Source: Diplolepis rosae
Lineage: Eukaryota > Arthropoda > Insecta > Hymenoptera > Diplolepididae
DNA length: 64,000 nt
Assembly (NCBI GenBank): GCA_030998225.1
Contig: JAPYXD010000262.1
Span: forward strand, 372,001 to 436,000
Direction of reading: 5' to 3'
The notes under the pieces are model-generated. The model saw only the letters and a list, made by a program, of their open reading frames with translations. It did no database searches and was not told the origin of the DNA. How positions within the stretch are numbered: position 1 is the first letter of the stretch; each line of letters opens with the position of its first letter. The position numbers and the translations under genes are program-made. Below are positions 35,089 to 46,746 of this stretch, one piece after another.

Positions 35089-36852
35089 TTGGTAAGTTGT
35101 ACGAATTATAATTGTCACCCTATCAAAGCTTTAGTTGATGGTAGAGCCTCAAGGTCATTTATGGGACCTGAAGGTTTCGAGTTAACTAATAAATTGGGTT
35201 TCAAAATGAACCGTAAACATGGACTAGTTCAGGTTGCCAATAGTCATGTTGAATTTGTTTGCCAAGAAGTATTTGCCCCTATGAGATTAGAAAGTAAGAC
35301 TAAAGAAATGTCAATCCGTATTTTACACTCACTCCCTGTTTCTTTTTTTATTGGCTTAGATTTCCTTAAAGTATTCAGAATGGACATAGATTTTGAAAAT
35401 AGAAATTGGATTTTTGAAGAAGACCCTTCTACAATTTATAATTTCGATTTGGAGGATTGGAAATTCGACTTTTGCTGTGGATTACACGAATTGACTGATA
35501 ATGAGTCATTAATACTTCAAGAATTTTTAAATAAAAATTTACCCATAAATTTAGGAAAACCCGGTTTGACACCTTACTGAACACTTCATTGATGTTCGAG
35601 GCCATTTACCCATTAAAAAAAGACATTATACTGTTTACCCTAAAGTTCATGAAGTTATCTTAGCCGATTTAGATGCAATGCTAGCAGATGATATTGTTGA
35701 GCCATCTAATAGTAGTTGGTCAAATCCAATCGTTATGGTTCGAAAGCCTGATGGAAGTTATCGATTCTGTTTAGATTTTAGAAAATTGAATAAGGTTACC
35801 AAACAAGATGCTTATCCCTTACCAAAGATGGAGAATATTTTGGAAAAATTACGTAGTGCAAAATATATTTCCACTATGGATATTAAAAAGGTTTTCTTAA
35901 TGTTGCCTTAGAAAAAAATAATCGAGATAAAACTGCATTTTCTGTTCCTGGACGAGGATTATTCCATTTTAAACGTATGCCCTTTGGATTAACTAATGCC
36001 CCCGCCATCTTTCAACGCCTTGTAGACTCACTTATTAGTTCCGAAATGGAACCCCATGTTTTCGCCTATTTGGATGACATTATAGTTGTTACAGAAACTT
36101 TTGAAGATAATTTAAAATGGTTATCCATAGTACTCAAAAAAATTAAAGATGCTGATTTATCACTAAATCCTGCTAAATGTGAATTCTGTTGTTCTTAAGT
36201 TAAATACCTCGGTTTCCTAGTTAATGAGAATGGTTTACTTGTTGGCCCTGATAAAATTGACCCTATTTTAAATTATCCCGTCCCAATGAATATTAAACAA
36301 TTACGCCGTTTCCTTGGAATGGCATCTTGGTATAGAAAGTTTATAAATAATTTTGTCACTATTGCAGCGCCTTTAAATTTGCTTCTTAAGAAAAAGCAAA
36401 ATTGGTATCGGTCTGATGATCAGCAATCGGCTTTTGAACAAATCAAAGAATATTTATCTAAAGCCCCGATTTTATCATGTCCTGATTTTAATGTCCCCTT
36501 TGTTCTCCAGACTGATGCTAGTAGCACAGGTCTCGGTGCAGTTTTGACCCAAACTACTGATGGGATGGAACACGTAATATCATATGCCAGTAGATCTCTT
36601 TCTGACGCAGAGAAAAATTATACTACTACAGAACAAGAATGTCTTGCTATAATTTGGGCCATTCAGAAATTTCGTGCTTATCTTGAAGGATATCATTTTA
36701 CGGTAATGACTGATCATAGTAGCTTAAGATGGCTCCATAATCTTAAAAACCCTTCTGGTAGATTAGCAAGATGGGCTCTTTCACTTTTAGAATATGACTA
36801 CGAAATTATCCATCGCAAAGGAAGTTATCATTATGTCCCAGATGCTCTTTAA
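35089..36852 (+). pseudogene. Ty3/gypsy pol remnant: protease, RT, RNase H
   Basis: The protease part reads ALVDGRASRSFMG where the family has D-[TS]-G-A, so the catalytic motif is damaged. The RT part has IVEPSNSSWSNPIVMVRKPD, YRFCLDFRKLNKVT, MPFGLTNAPAIFQRL and the active site FAYLDDIIVV. RNase H follows: FVLQTDASSTGLGAVL, TTEQECLAIIWAIQKFRAYL and FTVMTDHSSLRW, ending near the tether EYDYEIIHRKGSYHYVPDAL. Breaks: a frameshift at about 35576, TAG at 35909, TAA at 36196, and TAA at 36850. Integrase is absent. It differs from the element at 228-1705. The 5' LTR-like repeat at 33299 may belong to it. Confidence 0.88.
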
Positions 36853-37459
36853 CGAATGTTTGAGATTCCCAAAGAATAAATTAATATAATGAATGATGTC
36901 ACTCCTTCATGGTACGTTCGTCCATTCTTAGCCTTTTGTAGTTTTGAGTTGATTGTAGCCTTGAAGTTATTGGCACACAATTTTGAGAGATTTTCCTTGA
37001 CTGAATCAAAAATATTTGATTTCCCCTGTGTTATTTTGACCCTTCTGAATTGTGGATTTTAAATGTTAATTTTCCCTGTTTTATTTTGACCCTCCTGAAC
37101 TGTGAATTTCAAATGTTAATTTTCCTTGTGTTATTTTGACTCTTCTGAATTGTGAATTTTAAATGTTAATTTTCCCTGTTTTATTTTGACCCTCCTAAAT
37201 TGTGAATTTATTATTTTTGGTGTTTTTGACTAATTTCAACAGTTAATTTCCCCTATGCTGTTTCGACCCTCCTTAAATTATTAAATTATTCATTATTCAC
37301 TAAATTCATTCAATTTAATGTTTGATTATTTTATTGTAATATTGAACGTTTGAAATCCAAACTTTTGTCTTTCAATTTTTTTTTACTGATCCAAGCAAGA
37401 TCTGGCGCCCAAGCATTACATTTTTTTTTTATTATTTTGAATAATTTAGTGCCGAAGGT
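36853..37459 (+). repeat. 59-bp tandem repeat and LTR-end/PBS-like sequence
   Basis: From 37018 to about 37205 a unit TTTTCCCTGTTTTATTTTGA + CCCTCCTGAATTGTGAATTT repeats about four times with a ~59-bp period. A CCAAGCAAGATCTGGCGCCC segment at 37391-37410 is like the LTR-end/PBS segment of the repeats at 30 and 33.7 kb (CCAAGAAAGGTCTGGCGCCC). The block is probably LTR sequence of another gypsy element. Confidence 0.55.
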
Positions 37460-37778
37460 TGTATCCTGGCTAAAGGGTCGCGTCACAACTCTTTGGTTGA
37501 GGATTCATCACACACTGTGGAAGATGAAGTCAAAGTCAAAGTTAGTACATGAGTATAAAACGTAATGACGTATAACAACATTTTTTTGTAATATTATTGT
37601 ATTATAGGAAGGCAATTAAATACATTATTTCATTTTGTAGAAAGCAAAAATAACTGCAGCTAAAACCGTAATCAACACGGCAATCTTGGAGAAAAAGAAG
37701 CAGCAGCCATGCCACATATTGCTTGAATCACGAAATCGATTGGCTTTGGATAATGAAGATTTGCATGAAGTTACTTCA

Positions 37779-39485
37779 CTAGCGAACTTGCTGAACGGTA
37801 GCTTTACGCTGTAGCGTAAAGCTATCGTAAAGTACCATTATAACTCATGAATGAGGCAAAAGAAACATTCAAAATGTTTTTATCCTTATTCTACGTTTTT
37901 TTTTTTTTTTTTTTTGGTGAGGAGGAAAAATGGCAAAATCTTTTATAGACGTTGTACAGGACTCTCCTAGGACGGGTCTAGGCATACCTGTTAAAACCAA
38001 AAAACCCCCTCTCTCGAACCAATACACCACCCGCGGAACCGCCTTTCGGCTTTAAACTTCACGGGTGGTTGGTTCCATTAAAGTCGCGTACGACTCTTCC
38101 GTCATCCGTTCGCTCGGAACTTCCACCCGCGGCTACACGCCCACTAGGATAACCGACTAGCCGCGCCACCCAGGGGAGAAACAAGCAGATTCCCTCCCCG
38201 AACGACGCGGACAGTCAAGTCTACCCGAGACGCGGGACCGCGGGTGCCGGCCCCGAAGCGATTTCTACTGGCCCTCCCCGTTGTTTCGCTCTCGACGCCC
38301 ATCAAGTTCTCTCGTCTTCATCACAAGTGTGACGAATGACTCGATGAGCGTCCAGAACCGTTCAGACTGGAGCATGAGGGGGACCATCGTGTCAGGAGTA
38401 AGTTCGGAACCCACCGCCTGACCGAGGACCCCCCTAGCCACACCCCATTTTGCGCAGACGAAGAGTGCGTGCTCTGCGTTATCCACCGGGGAATCGCAGT
38501 AGCAACACGTCTCCTCGTCTCTCTTCTTAAAGCGCCTCAGGTACGCGTTAAAACAGCCATGGCCCGAGAACGCTTGTGCCAAGTAAAAGCCGACTTCCCC
38601 GTGCTTTCTGTTCAGTCAGGTGGCGAGCTCCGGGATCAGGCGGTAGGTCCATCTCCCTGTCTGCTCACCATGCCATCTCATCTGCCATTTCTCGACGAGT
38701 CTGCGCCTTCCATCCTTGCGGATGGCCTCCTTCGCGCGAGCGATTTCCTGCAGGTCGGCGCAGGTAAGCTCCTTGCGAAGCTGAAAGGTTTCCTGCCTTT
38801 CCTCCGCCAATAAATCTATTGGCGGGACGCTCGCCAGGACCAGCACAGCGCTCGTCGAGATAGTTCTATATGCCGAAACTATTCTCAGCGCGACAAGTCT
38901 CTGCGCCGAGAACAGCTTCTTCTGGATAGCATGGTTTTGCAAGGCATTGGCCCAGACCGGAGCTGCATAAAGCAACTTCGAATGGACCACGCTCGCCACC
39001 TCGTTATTCTACGTTAAAAAAAAAAAAAAAAAAAAAAAAACATTAACTGGTAATTGAAATATGCAATATTTTATTTATTTACGCTAAAAATTAAAAAAGC
39101 ATAATACCTGTCATTGAAGGCAGTCCAGTGGTTCACCTTTTGTGGAACGTCTCCACCGTTAAAGTTGACCATTGGTTAGAGTGAGAAACAACTATACTTT
39201 CGTCTCACTCTAACAAATAGTCAATCCTGATGGTGAAGGCATGGAAAGTGATGAACCACTGCACTGCCTTTAATGACGGGTATTGTGTTTTTTTAATTTT
39301 TAGCGTTAATAAATAAAATTATTACATATTTCAATTACCATTTAACGTTATTTTTAACGTAGAATAATGATAAAAACATGTTAACTATTTATTTTGCCTC
39401 ATTCATGAGTTATAATACTACTTCACGATAGCTTTACGATAGCTTTACGGTACAGCGTAAAGCTACCGTTCAGCCAGTTCGCTAG
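37779..39485. mobile_element. Foldback element with nested non-LTR insertion
   Basis: The termini CTAGCGAACTTGCTGAACGG (37779) and CCGTTCAGCCAGTTCGCTAG (ending 39485) are inverted. Near-complementary arms run inward: 37779-37897 plus 39016-39180 on the left, 39190-39485 on the right. Without the 1.1-kb insertion it would be about 600 bp, almost wholly palindromic. Internal tandem words GTAAAGCTATC lie near both ends. TA or CTA flanks both ends. It lies in a BEN-gene exon. Confidence 0.85.
37896..39003 (-). mobile_element. 5'-truncated R1-like copy inside the foldback element
   Basis: The T run at 37896 and GGTGAGGAGG begin a minus-strand copy of bases ~9110-10200 of the full element, 97% or so identical. 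Direct repeats TTATTCTACGTT at 37886-37897 and 39004-39015 are the target duplication. The ORF2 tail is readable in two frames (38265-38582 and 38616-38999), with an indel near 38615. It dates after the foldback element. Confidence 0.93.
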
Positions 39486-39717
39486 GGTTACACCGTTTAC
39501 AATGAAAACATCCACAAAGATGATGTTACAAAGGACCAAGGAAACATTCAAAAGTCAAGTGACAGCTCTGATAAAGAAAACATCAGTAATAATCTTTTAA
39601 CGAGGAACGAAATGCAACTTGATGTTTATGATCAAATAAACGATCAAGTAATTTAAGATTGATTAAAACTTTGAGAATATCGTTAAAACTTAATTTTCAA
39701 TGTTTGAATTAAATTAA

Positions 39718-39862
39718 AATTTATTGAATTTGTAATCTTTCTGTGGAAAAAGATTAGCTTTCGACTTTGCCAGGGAAAGATCTGGCCTCGACTCCCAGCA
39801 CGGTCAAAAGCGTCTCTTTTTCCACAGAAACATTTCAAATTCATTAAATTTGAATTTGTATT
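39718..39862. repeat. Palindromic MITE, copy 2
   Basis: It shares TTTCTGTGGAAAAAGAT, GCTTTCGAC and GGTCAAAAGCG with the repeat at 22614-22777, with a diverged centre. It lies in an intron of the BEN gene. Confidence 0.75.
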
Positions 39863-41011
39863 AATATTTATTATTTTTTGTTATATATTTAGTTATGGAA
39901 AGAATAAAAATTCTCACTTGTTGTAAAAAGAAATGATTAAACATTTGAAGTACGTTTTATTCTAGTGCAACGCTAATTATTTGTGCATACAACTCATTTA
40001 TTGAATCTTTTTGTCATTTGTCATACAATATACTGTTAGAGCGCCAGTCATCACTTGTTGGACCCCTGACAATGAATACTTTTGTAAAGCTTTTTTTCAC
40101 TTTTCTTATTTATTTTTCTTTTCTATCATGTAGATTTATCTTGGTGGAGGCATATTACTCAATGTAGACGAGTGGTAGGACTTGCAAGTGAAGCGCAAAA
40201 ACAGTCAGTGGATTATTAGTTTTGCAGAATTGATTTGGGGAAAGGACTTAATAAACCGGTACCTTGATCCACGACGAGCAAAGCCAAAAGCCGAGGGGCA
40301 AAAGCGATTACCACTAACACCACGGAAAGTTAGAGCTATGGAAAGTAAGCTGTGTTATCAGGTTGCTAAATGATAAAATACAAAAAAAGAAGGGAAACTG
40401 TATACTTTGTAATACACGTGACCCAAAAGTCAATATTATGAAATGGTACTTTTTTGTGTTCAATATTAGAAATCATGGAAAAAGTATACTTCAGTTATTT
40501 CTCAGTTTATCTTTGATCCTATGTACTACTAATCCGACTCTTTTTTTGTCAACACTCTTATTTCAGAACTCTACAAAAAGAGATTGATTAAACAAGGAAA
40601 TACTGAGCAGAGAAAATTGAAAAGATTCACGAGAAATGTCAGGAAGAAGCTTATTTAAAGAATAAATGATTTAAATAAACGAAGAAATGAGGAAGAGAAA
40701 GAGACAAGTTATATTAATAAGCCTTCCAAGTACTGTCAGTCGTCATTAGATTATTAAAACCTATTTTCACCATTGATAGGTGTCCTTAAGACATATAACA
40801 TATAACGTTATGTACAGAATGTTCATTTTATATTACTGTTTTAAATTACATTTAATACAAAAAAAATGTTCTGTCATTTATCTTACTCTTTCAATATAAA
40901 CACTTTCATGTTGAGTATCGAAAAATGAGATTACAAGATGAATTTAATAAAAACAATTCTAACTGCAAATTGATATGGCTTGATATGGCCGTATCTTTGT
41001 GAAAAAAAATC

Positions 41012-41282
41012 GCTCGTGACTATTCAATAGCTCATTTTGAAGGAAAAGAGTAGTGCTAAATTATGACATTTGAGAAAAAAACAAAAAATTCATGCGCCCT
41101 GTACATAACCTCAAAAGTAGCGAAAAAACCCATTTTTCGAGCACATAACCTCAAATATCTCAAAATCCTGACGTGATAGGCTGATTCTGATTTCGGATTC
41201 GGATTCTACGTTAAAAATTACCCCGGAAATAATCTTTCGTTTTCCAACAACAAATACAAACCCATTATTTGCAGACCTGTGT
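41012..41282 (-). repeat. 275-bp interspersed repeat, copy 2
   Basis: Reverse complement of 21156-21430. It lies between BEN-gene exon pieces and ends 35 bases before an apparent exon. Confidence 0.85.
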
Positions 41283-42170
41283 AATGTATAATGTTCTTAA
41301 ATTCCTTATTTTTATTGAAGCCCTCTACATCGACGAACTGAAGCAGGCCGGTTTCAAGGGAACGAACAGACTTCATTATTTGGCAAAAAAGTTAGGTACA
41401 CGTTGACCCACAAAGTTAATGACCTCAACAAACCTAAAGCACTTAAACGAACAGGTTTTTAAAAGAAATTTTTATTAAATGTGTCTGTGAAGATTAATTT
41501 GGAGTAATATTTGTAGAAATAAAACTTTTCCTTTATCACAGACGAGACAGACAGGGATTCAGAAAATGAAGAACTAGCAGCTCTCGCCTAATGCACAAAG
41601 AGTTAATTTGTATCCTATTCATTCTTCAAAAAATGTTAACAAAAACCATCAACGTTTCGGTCTCCATCGAACAACCATTTCAAGATTTTGGTCGTTCGTG
41701 ATTCTCAGGATATAAAAAATCCTGTGAACAATAAGTAAAGTACTATTCTTTTTTAAGATATACATCAATGCGGACGTATCCTTTACCCAGGATGAATGGG
41801 ACATGCTGGAAGTTACTAAGAAAGACACGATGCTGACAAGGCTTGCGGCTCGATATATTTGGAAGAATGATCTAGCAACAAAATACCTGGATCCAAAAAA
41901 TGCACGCTCAAGAGCAAATAATCAGAGAACTTTGTGCGAGAAGAAAAAATTAGATGCGATTTATGGTACGGCACAATAATGATTTCGTTGACTCTGTCCG
42001 ATAGTATATCTTTAATTATAATTTTCTCATCTAATCATGCCTTTATTTTTGTATACACAATTTAGATATTCTGCAGCGCAGTTTGCAAGAGAGGAACAAA
42101 AGTTTTCCGAGACAATAAAAAAATGCAAAAAAAACGTACTCTATCCAAATTATTCTCATGCAAGACTAAT

Positions 42171-42764
42171 ATGATAAATAATTTAACTTTTGTGTTATTT
42201 AAAGCTAATTACAGTAGTGAGTCACAACTGGTGCTAGTGCTACCGAATGGGGCTCTTACCGTACTTATTTATCGTTCATACGTAGTTTTAAGGTGAAATT
42301 GTACTTAATCTTTGCGAAGTTGGTTTATGTAAAATGTTTATTGCAATAGGAAAATTCTAACGTAATACTGACTTTTCATTCTTTTAAACACACAATTTTA
42401 ATTAATACTTACTAAGAGATAATTACTTTTTAGCCACAAACCATCTATTCAATCGTTTGATGCATAAGTATATAATAAGTATGTTCCAGAAATAATTCGT
42501 TTTTCATTGGGTTCTCTGTAAATTATTCTAAACTATCTGAGGACAATATTTATAGGTTTAATTAATTTACAGAGGAGAAAGTACTGTCAGAAATCTTAAG
42601 TACCATTCTTTACAGATTCTCACAAAATAATAATAATAATACAAAATAATAATAATAATAATAACACTTCTATTGCATTTGTTTTGTACATGACTTGATG
42701 AAGAAAAAATATATAATAAGTAACTTCTGAAAATGCTAGAATACTGTTATTGCAGTCAACCGTT
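42171..42764. other. AT-rich, nothing seen apart from a short AAT microsatellite
   Basis: (AAT)n lies at about 42627-42664. No gene or element is recognised; it is the 3' flank of the BEN gene. Confidence 0.4.
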
Positions 42765-43210
42765 CAATTGTAAGGTATGAAATTATTCAGAATCCTTTGC
42801 AGGTTCTTGTTTGAGAACAGGAACCCGAGTAAGAACTTTTGCAGGTCCCTTTACAAGAACCTATAGAGGAATAATTTCGTGGTTCAAAATCAGTCGGGAT
42901 CCTTTAAAGTTTCCCTCTGTGGGATCCTGCATACAGAAATATTTTCCTTCGTTTTACTGTATAGGAACACGTAAAGGTACACACATAAGAACCTGTACAG
43001 GATCATGTACAGTATTAGATTGTTCATCTAACGACTTAAAGAATCCCATCAAGGAACCTTTCATCTATACTGTACCCTCGCCTTAAAGGATCCTATAAAG
43101 GATCCTGTACTAACCGTTTTTATGTCGCACAGGAACCTATTCAAGGATCCTGAACAGGACCCCAAGTAAGGATCCTCTAAAGGGTCCTATACAGGAATTT
43201 TCAATAGGGG
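42765..43210. repeat. Cluster of palindromic AGGATCCT/AGGTTCCT words
   Basis: More than a dozen copies of near-palindromes (AGGATCCTGTACAGG, AAAGGATCCTATAAAGGATC) occur at ~12-25-base spacing. No fixed period is seen. It looks like an interspersed family of self-complementary words; coding is not supported. Confidence 0.8.
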
Positions 43211-43456
43211 CCAGAAAAAATCACGAGACGAAGAACGTGCGCAGTAGCATCAAAGTCGCTCACTGCGCAAGGCCGCGGAATGAAGCGGGGAGACAAAGTT
43301 ACTTATTCACTATAACGTCCCACCCCCACCACGGGAGTTGAGTCTCTTAGTCTCTAGTCTCCTTGCGTGCAACCCTGTTCCTTCGTTTCATGAAGAAAAA
43401 GAAGATTCCTTTGTTTGAGAAAAAGTTCAAGACAGAGAAAAAAATTATATTTAAAA
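43211..43456 (+). promoter_or_regulatory. Possible promoter/5' UTR of the 43457 gene
   Basis: GC-richer than surroundings, with no TATA box; it leads into a purine-rich leader before the ATG. Confidence 0.3.
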
Positions 43457-44004
43457 ATGTGCTTTTACGCATACGTGCGATTTATAAAAAGTAGATTGTT
43501 CGAAACAGTTAAAAGTGAAAACATTGCACACTTTGATGAAATGGAAAATTATGAAAATTTAGATTTAAATATTTTATATAACGTTAAATCATGTGATGGA
43601 TCATATCACAAGACACGGGTGCTCTTGCTTGGAGGTAATGTAATTTATAAAATCAAATGATACAGAGAAATAATTTCATGGTTATATCTCAGGTAAAAAC
43701 ATTCACTCGGAAGTCATGTGGAACATCGCGTGGAAATCCATGTATTATTGTGGAACCGAATTAGTGTTAAAGCACGTTTAGTTAAGTGATGAGTTAATTT
43801 AAGGGCTATTGATACTTCAGAATATTAATGAAATATACCTGATTGTATTGATTTTATTTATAAAAATATTTATTTACAGATTCTTTACCGGAAATAGAAA
43901 AAAAATTAGCTAGCCAAAAAAGGAGATGGAAATTTTTGAAATTTAATAATTACGACACAAATAATTCCGAGGATGAAGATGACAGCACAAGAATTCATAA
44001 AGAG
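43457..44004 (+). CDS. Two-exon start of a BEN-gene-type protein
   Basis: Exon one (43457-43634) reads MCFYAYVRFIKSRLFETVKS, then NIAHFDEMENYENLDLNILY and a NVKS segment ending HKTRVLLLGG at a G|GTAATG donor. Exon two (43880-44004) starts after TTTACAG and reads LASQKRRWKFLKFNNYDTNN then acidic residues, ending GAG|GTAAAA. Phases match (split glycine/aspartate codon). The AYVRF ... V ... I ... LD ... NVK pattern is the N-terminal module seen at 26488 and 27295. No BEN domain exon follows before the unrelated insertion at ~44035. Function unknown. Confidence 0.5.
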
Positions 44005-44029
44005 GTAAAATTGATTTTCAATAACTGGA

Positions 44030-44752
44030 ATTGGTAGGTTCGGCATCCAATCCTCTTCGTCGTCCAATAAGAGGGGACAATGCAGATGGAACCGGACTGA
44101 GAATGGCCGAACTAGAGACTGCGCGGCGCCAGGCGCGCTTACGGTTGGGATGTGCAGCAATTATGGTGGGGCATGTTTCTGTCCGTTACGGCGTCCTTCC
44201 GTTGCGTTTTCTACAGATGGCGCCGCGGTCGGGTCTGAAGTCTGATGGTGTGAATTCAGCGATGCTTGTTATAGGTGGCACGATTACTGGACCCCAGATT
44301 ATGGTGGTTTGGTCCATGGTGTTGTCTCGCCGGCAGTGCAATGAAAAGAGAGACATAATTAACAACTTGTCACGGTTACGTGTGGATCCTTCGGCATCGG
44401 AGCTTCAAGTTACGCATACTACATTTTATCTATTAATGAGTGACAAGGTCATACAACATATTTAGTGCGAAATTTAAATCTTAAAATCAACAATTTTTCC
44501 TCGTTCGCTGACATAAAAGTGACTGGGCATAATCTCTTTGGATAATACCCGCTCTAGGTGACGTTGTGAGGCGTAGAAATTCTACGACGTCACACTGCAC
44601 TCACTGACATTACTATAAGTTCAATTCACTTATTGATTGTTTCTAAAATCGATGTTTAGAAGTGCTATATATATCGGAATCCATGTTAATGAAAGTATGT
44701 TTAATAGCGGCATTAAGATTGCTTAACGTTTATGTGATGTTATGTACAGGAA
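44030..44752. other. GC-richer insert and AT-rich flank
   Basis: 44036-44420 is GC-rich within AT-rich DNA and has a 144-residue frame with no resemblance. It starts right after the donor of the upstream exon, so it may be an insertion in an intron. A CACGTCA-type word pair (ACGTTGTGAGG, GACGTCACAC) occurs at 44570-44600. Confidence 0.3.
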
Positions 44753-45695
44753 TTAAAAGGGTATCTTTCGCGAGACTTCTATGGGATAGCAATTTAAAAG
44801 TCATATGAAAATTTTGGAACATTAATTCCTATGCTAAGAGAAGCTCTTGTATAGAAAATTGTTAGAAGAGAGGAAGATATTCTCTTCAGTACTCGTCGAA
44901 ACGAAAACAACCTTTTAACGTTCACGTAAGTTTATCATTCTTAATAAATTTAATGTACTTTCATTAAAATTTCAATTCAATAAATTCTATCGAAAAGAAT
45001 TGAATTTTTTGTATTATTATTATAGCATGATTTTTTTTTTATTAGGATAGCGGCACAAAGATTTAAAGAATTGACGAGCATCGTTATTTCCATTTTTCGT
45101 ATTGAAACACGTCGAACGTACTACAATCTCTTTAAAACAATAAAATATGATGGAGTATCATCTAGGGAAATCGCATGTGGCAAAATCTATGAACATTTTT
45201 GCTACAGGGGGAACCTGTTAATAAAGGCAGGTGTTATTGCACCAATAAAGAATTTAAACGCGTTTTAAATTATACGTCTGCATTTGTACGAAAAGCTAAT
45301 GGTTAGAGATGCAAAATTTCTTCAGAAAATTGAATTCAGTTTGAAAAATAAATATCAGTAAGGCCTACTACTTCGAATAGATTCAAACCTTTAAAACTTA
45401 TATGAATTTTTATACTTTCAAGTATCTTAATTTTGACGTACATATTGTTTCTTTTTTTGTGTGTAAGTTTGTGAAATTATCTTTATAACTAGTGAAGAAG
45501 CCAAGCTAGAATATATTCGCAAAACCATCGAGCCTACACCACAACTTTACGTTTTTTGGAAAGAAGGGTGTGAAGTTCGCAGATTACAGTTCCAACATGA
45601 GAATATTAACGTTCCTGCGTTATTTCAGGAGTACAGATGCTTACAAATGGAATTTAGTTCCGAGTTAGTATGTGGATTTTATTTTAAATAAAAAT
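44753..45695 (+). pseudogene. Unrecognised multi-exon protein, decayed
   Basis: Three exon-like pieces: 44753-44930 (ELKGYLSRDFYGIAI then in-frame stops), 45054-45268 (QRFKELTSIVISIFRIETRR, ACGKIYEHFCYRGNLLIKAG) and 45488-45690 (EYIRKTIEPTPQLYVFWKEG, NVPALFQEYRCLQMEF). Each has AG on its left side. Stops interrupt the first. I have seen similar frames in insect repeat-derived genes but cannot name the family. They may continue the gene that begins at 43457. Confidence 0.35.
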
Positions 45696-46671
45696 ATTTT
45701 TCTTTACATTCTTAAATTTAAAATTCGAACTTTAACTGTGCGTTTCAAATAAATATTGTCTTCTCATTTTCACTTATATTATAACGTTTGTCAATGTAAG
45801 TGATTAATATTTGGCTACAAAAAATCCGAGTCTCACGGAAATAAAAGAAGAATGTATTACGACCCGTTCGTAATACTTCTACATGAACTTTTACAAAAAG
45901 GAGGCTTTTCGAATCCGAGTGCTAAACATTTTTTGGACTCAGTCCTAAACTACTAGCACTGACGCTCATGTTTTCTAGCCCAATTTCTCCCCGTGTACAG
46001 TACTTGCCTTCGCTCGTACTGCAAATCTCACAAAATCCCTGTAAGGTTTTTGAGTTTTTTTAAACATGAACGTTTATTGAACAATAAAAAATATTTTGTT
46101 TGAAAACGTAATTATGGATTTTTGCCCCAGTAAATATATATTTATCATAAATTAATGAAATAGTATTACAGGTAACAAATAATAAAGCGATTTATCATCT
46201 GCATTAGATTTACGTACACATGATATTTGATAACATTCGATTTGTTCAACGATTTCACACCGAACATTTGAATTATTCTCCAATTTTGTGATTGAAAACT
46301 ATGTATTTTATTACAATTGAGCAATAAATGAGTCAAAAGTTGAAGTATTAAAGTAAGCAGCGCTTTGTTCTACGTAGTTATGAATCCACATGCTTTTTAT
46401 TAATCCCTCATACGAGAGAATACTAATTTTGTCTACACAAATTATTCATTGCCAAAGTCTTTGAATATCTACAGAAAACTTTGACGATTCTTTCTATTCT
46501 CGCCGGTAACACTGAATGTACGTGAGTTTAAATGAAAATTGAATACCTACAGGAAGAATTCAAAAACGATATTAAATCCCATTGGCTTTCTAAACGGTTC
46601 TATTTTCACTCGTTTGCAGGGTTTACCCTTCACTGACCTTCTTCGATTTAATTGATACTTTTATTATGATA
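45696..46671. other. AT-rich, nothing seen
   Basis: No gene, repeat or RNA signal is recognised across ~970 bases. Confidence 0.4.
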
Positions 46672-46746
46672 CTTAAACAATTTTTTCTGTGAAAAAAGGA
46701 ACGCTTCCACTCCGCTGAGTTTCGAGGCCAGGTCCTTTCAATTGCC
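46672..46746 (-). repeat. Inverted copy of the EVE 3' end
   Basis: Bases 46672-46746 match the reverse complement of about 47725-47800 (shared core TGTGAAAAAAGGAACGCTTC), ~90% identical over ~75 bases. It therefore repeats the C-terminal codons and early 3' flank in reverse at the 5' end. Confidence 0.9.

Larger units (their letters stand above)
37460..42170 (+). pseudogene. Two-BEN-domain gene, interrupted
   Basis: Exon-like pieces read in order: to 37536 (SLVEDSSHTVEDEVKVK), 37641-37778 (KKKQQPCHILLESRNRLALD), 39489-39655 (KENISNNLLTRNEMQLDVYD), 40134-40344 (first BEN domain: IYLGGGILLN, SQWIISFAELIWG, LPLTPRKVRAME), 41320-41394, 41758-41965 (second BEN domain: DVSFTQDEWDMLE, LAARYIWKNDLATKYLDPKN) and 42064-42160. 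BEN domains bind DNA in chromatin regulators. Many junctions have AG and GT at the right places. A TAG at 40176 interrupts the first domain, and the foldback element 37779-39485 lies inside coding sequence. So the copy is probably dead. A few exons are short and uncertain. Confidence 0.55.

Noticed and set aside
35089..36852. Idea that this gypsy pol and the 228-1705 integrase are parts of one element
   Set aside because: Their RNase H regions overlap and differ in sequence, and 33 kb of unrelated DNA separates them.
44031..44465. 144-residue frame in the GC-rich insert
   Set aside because: No resemblance, and GC-rich composition alone explains it.
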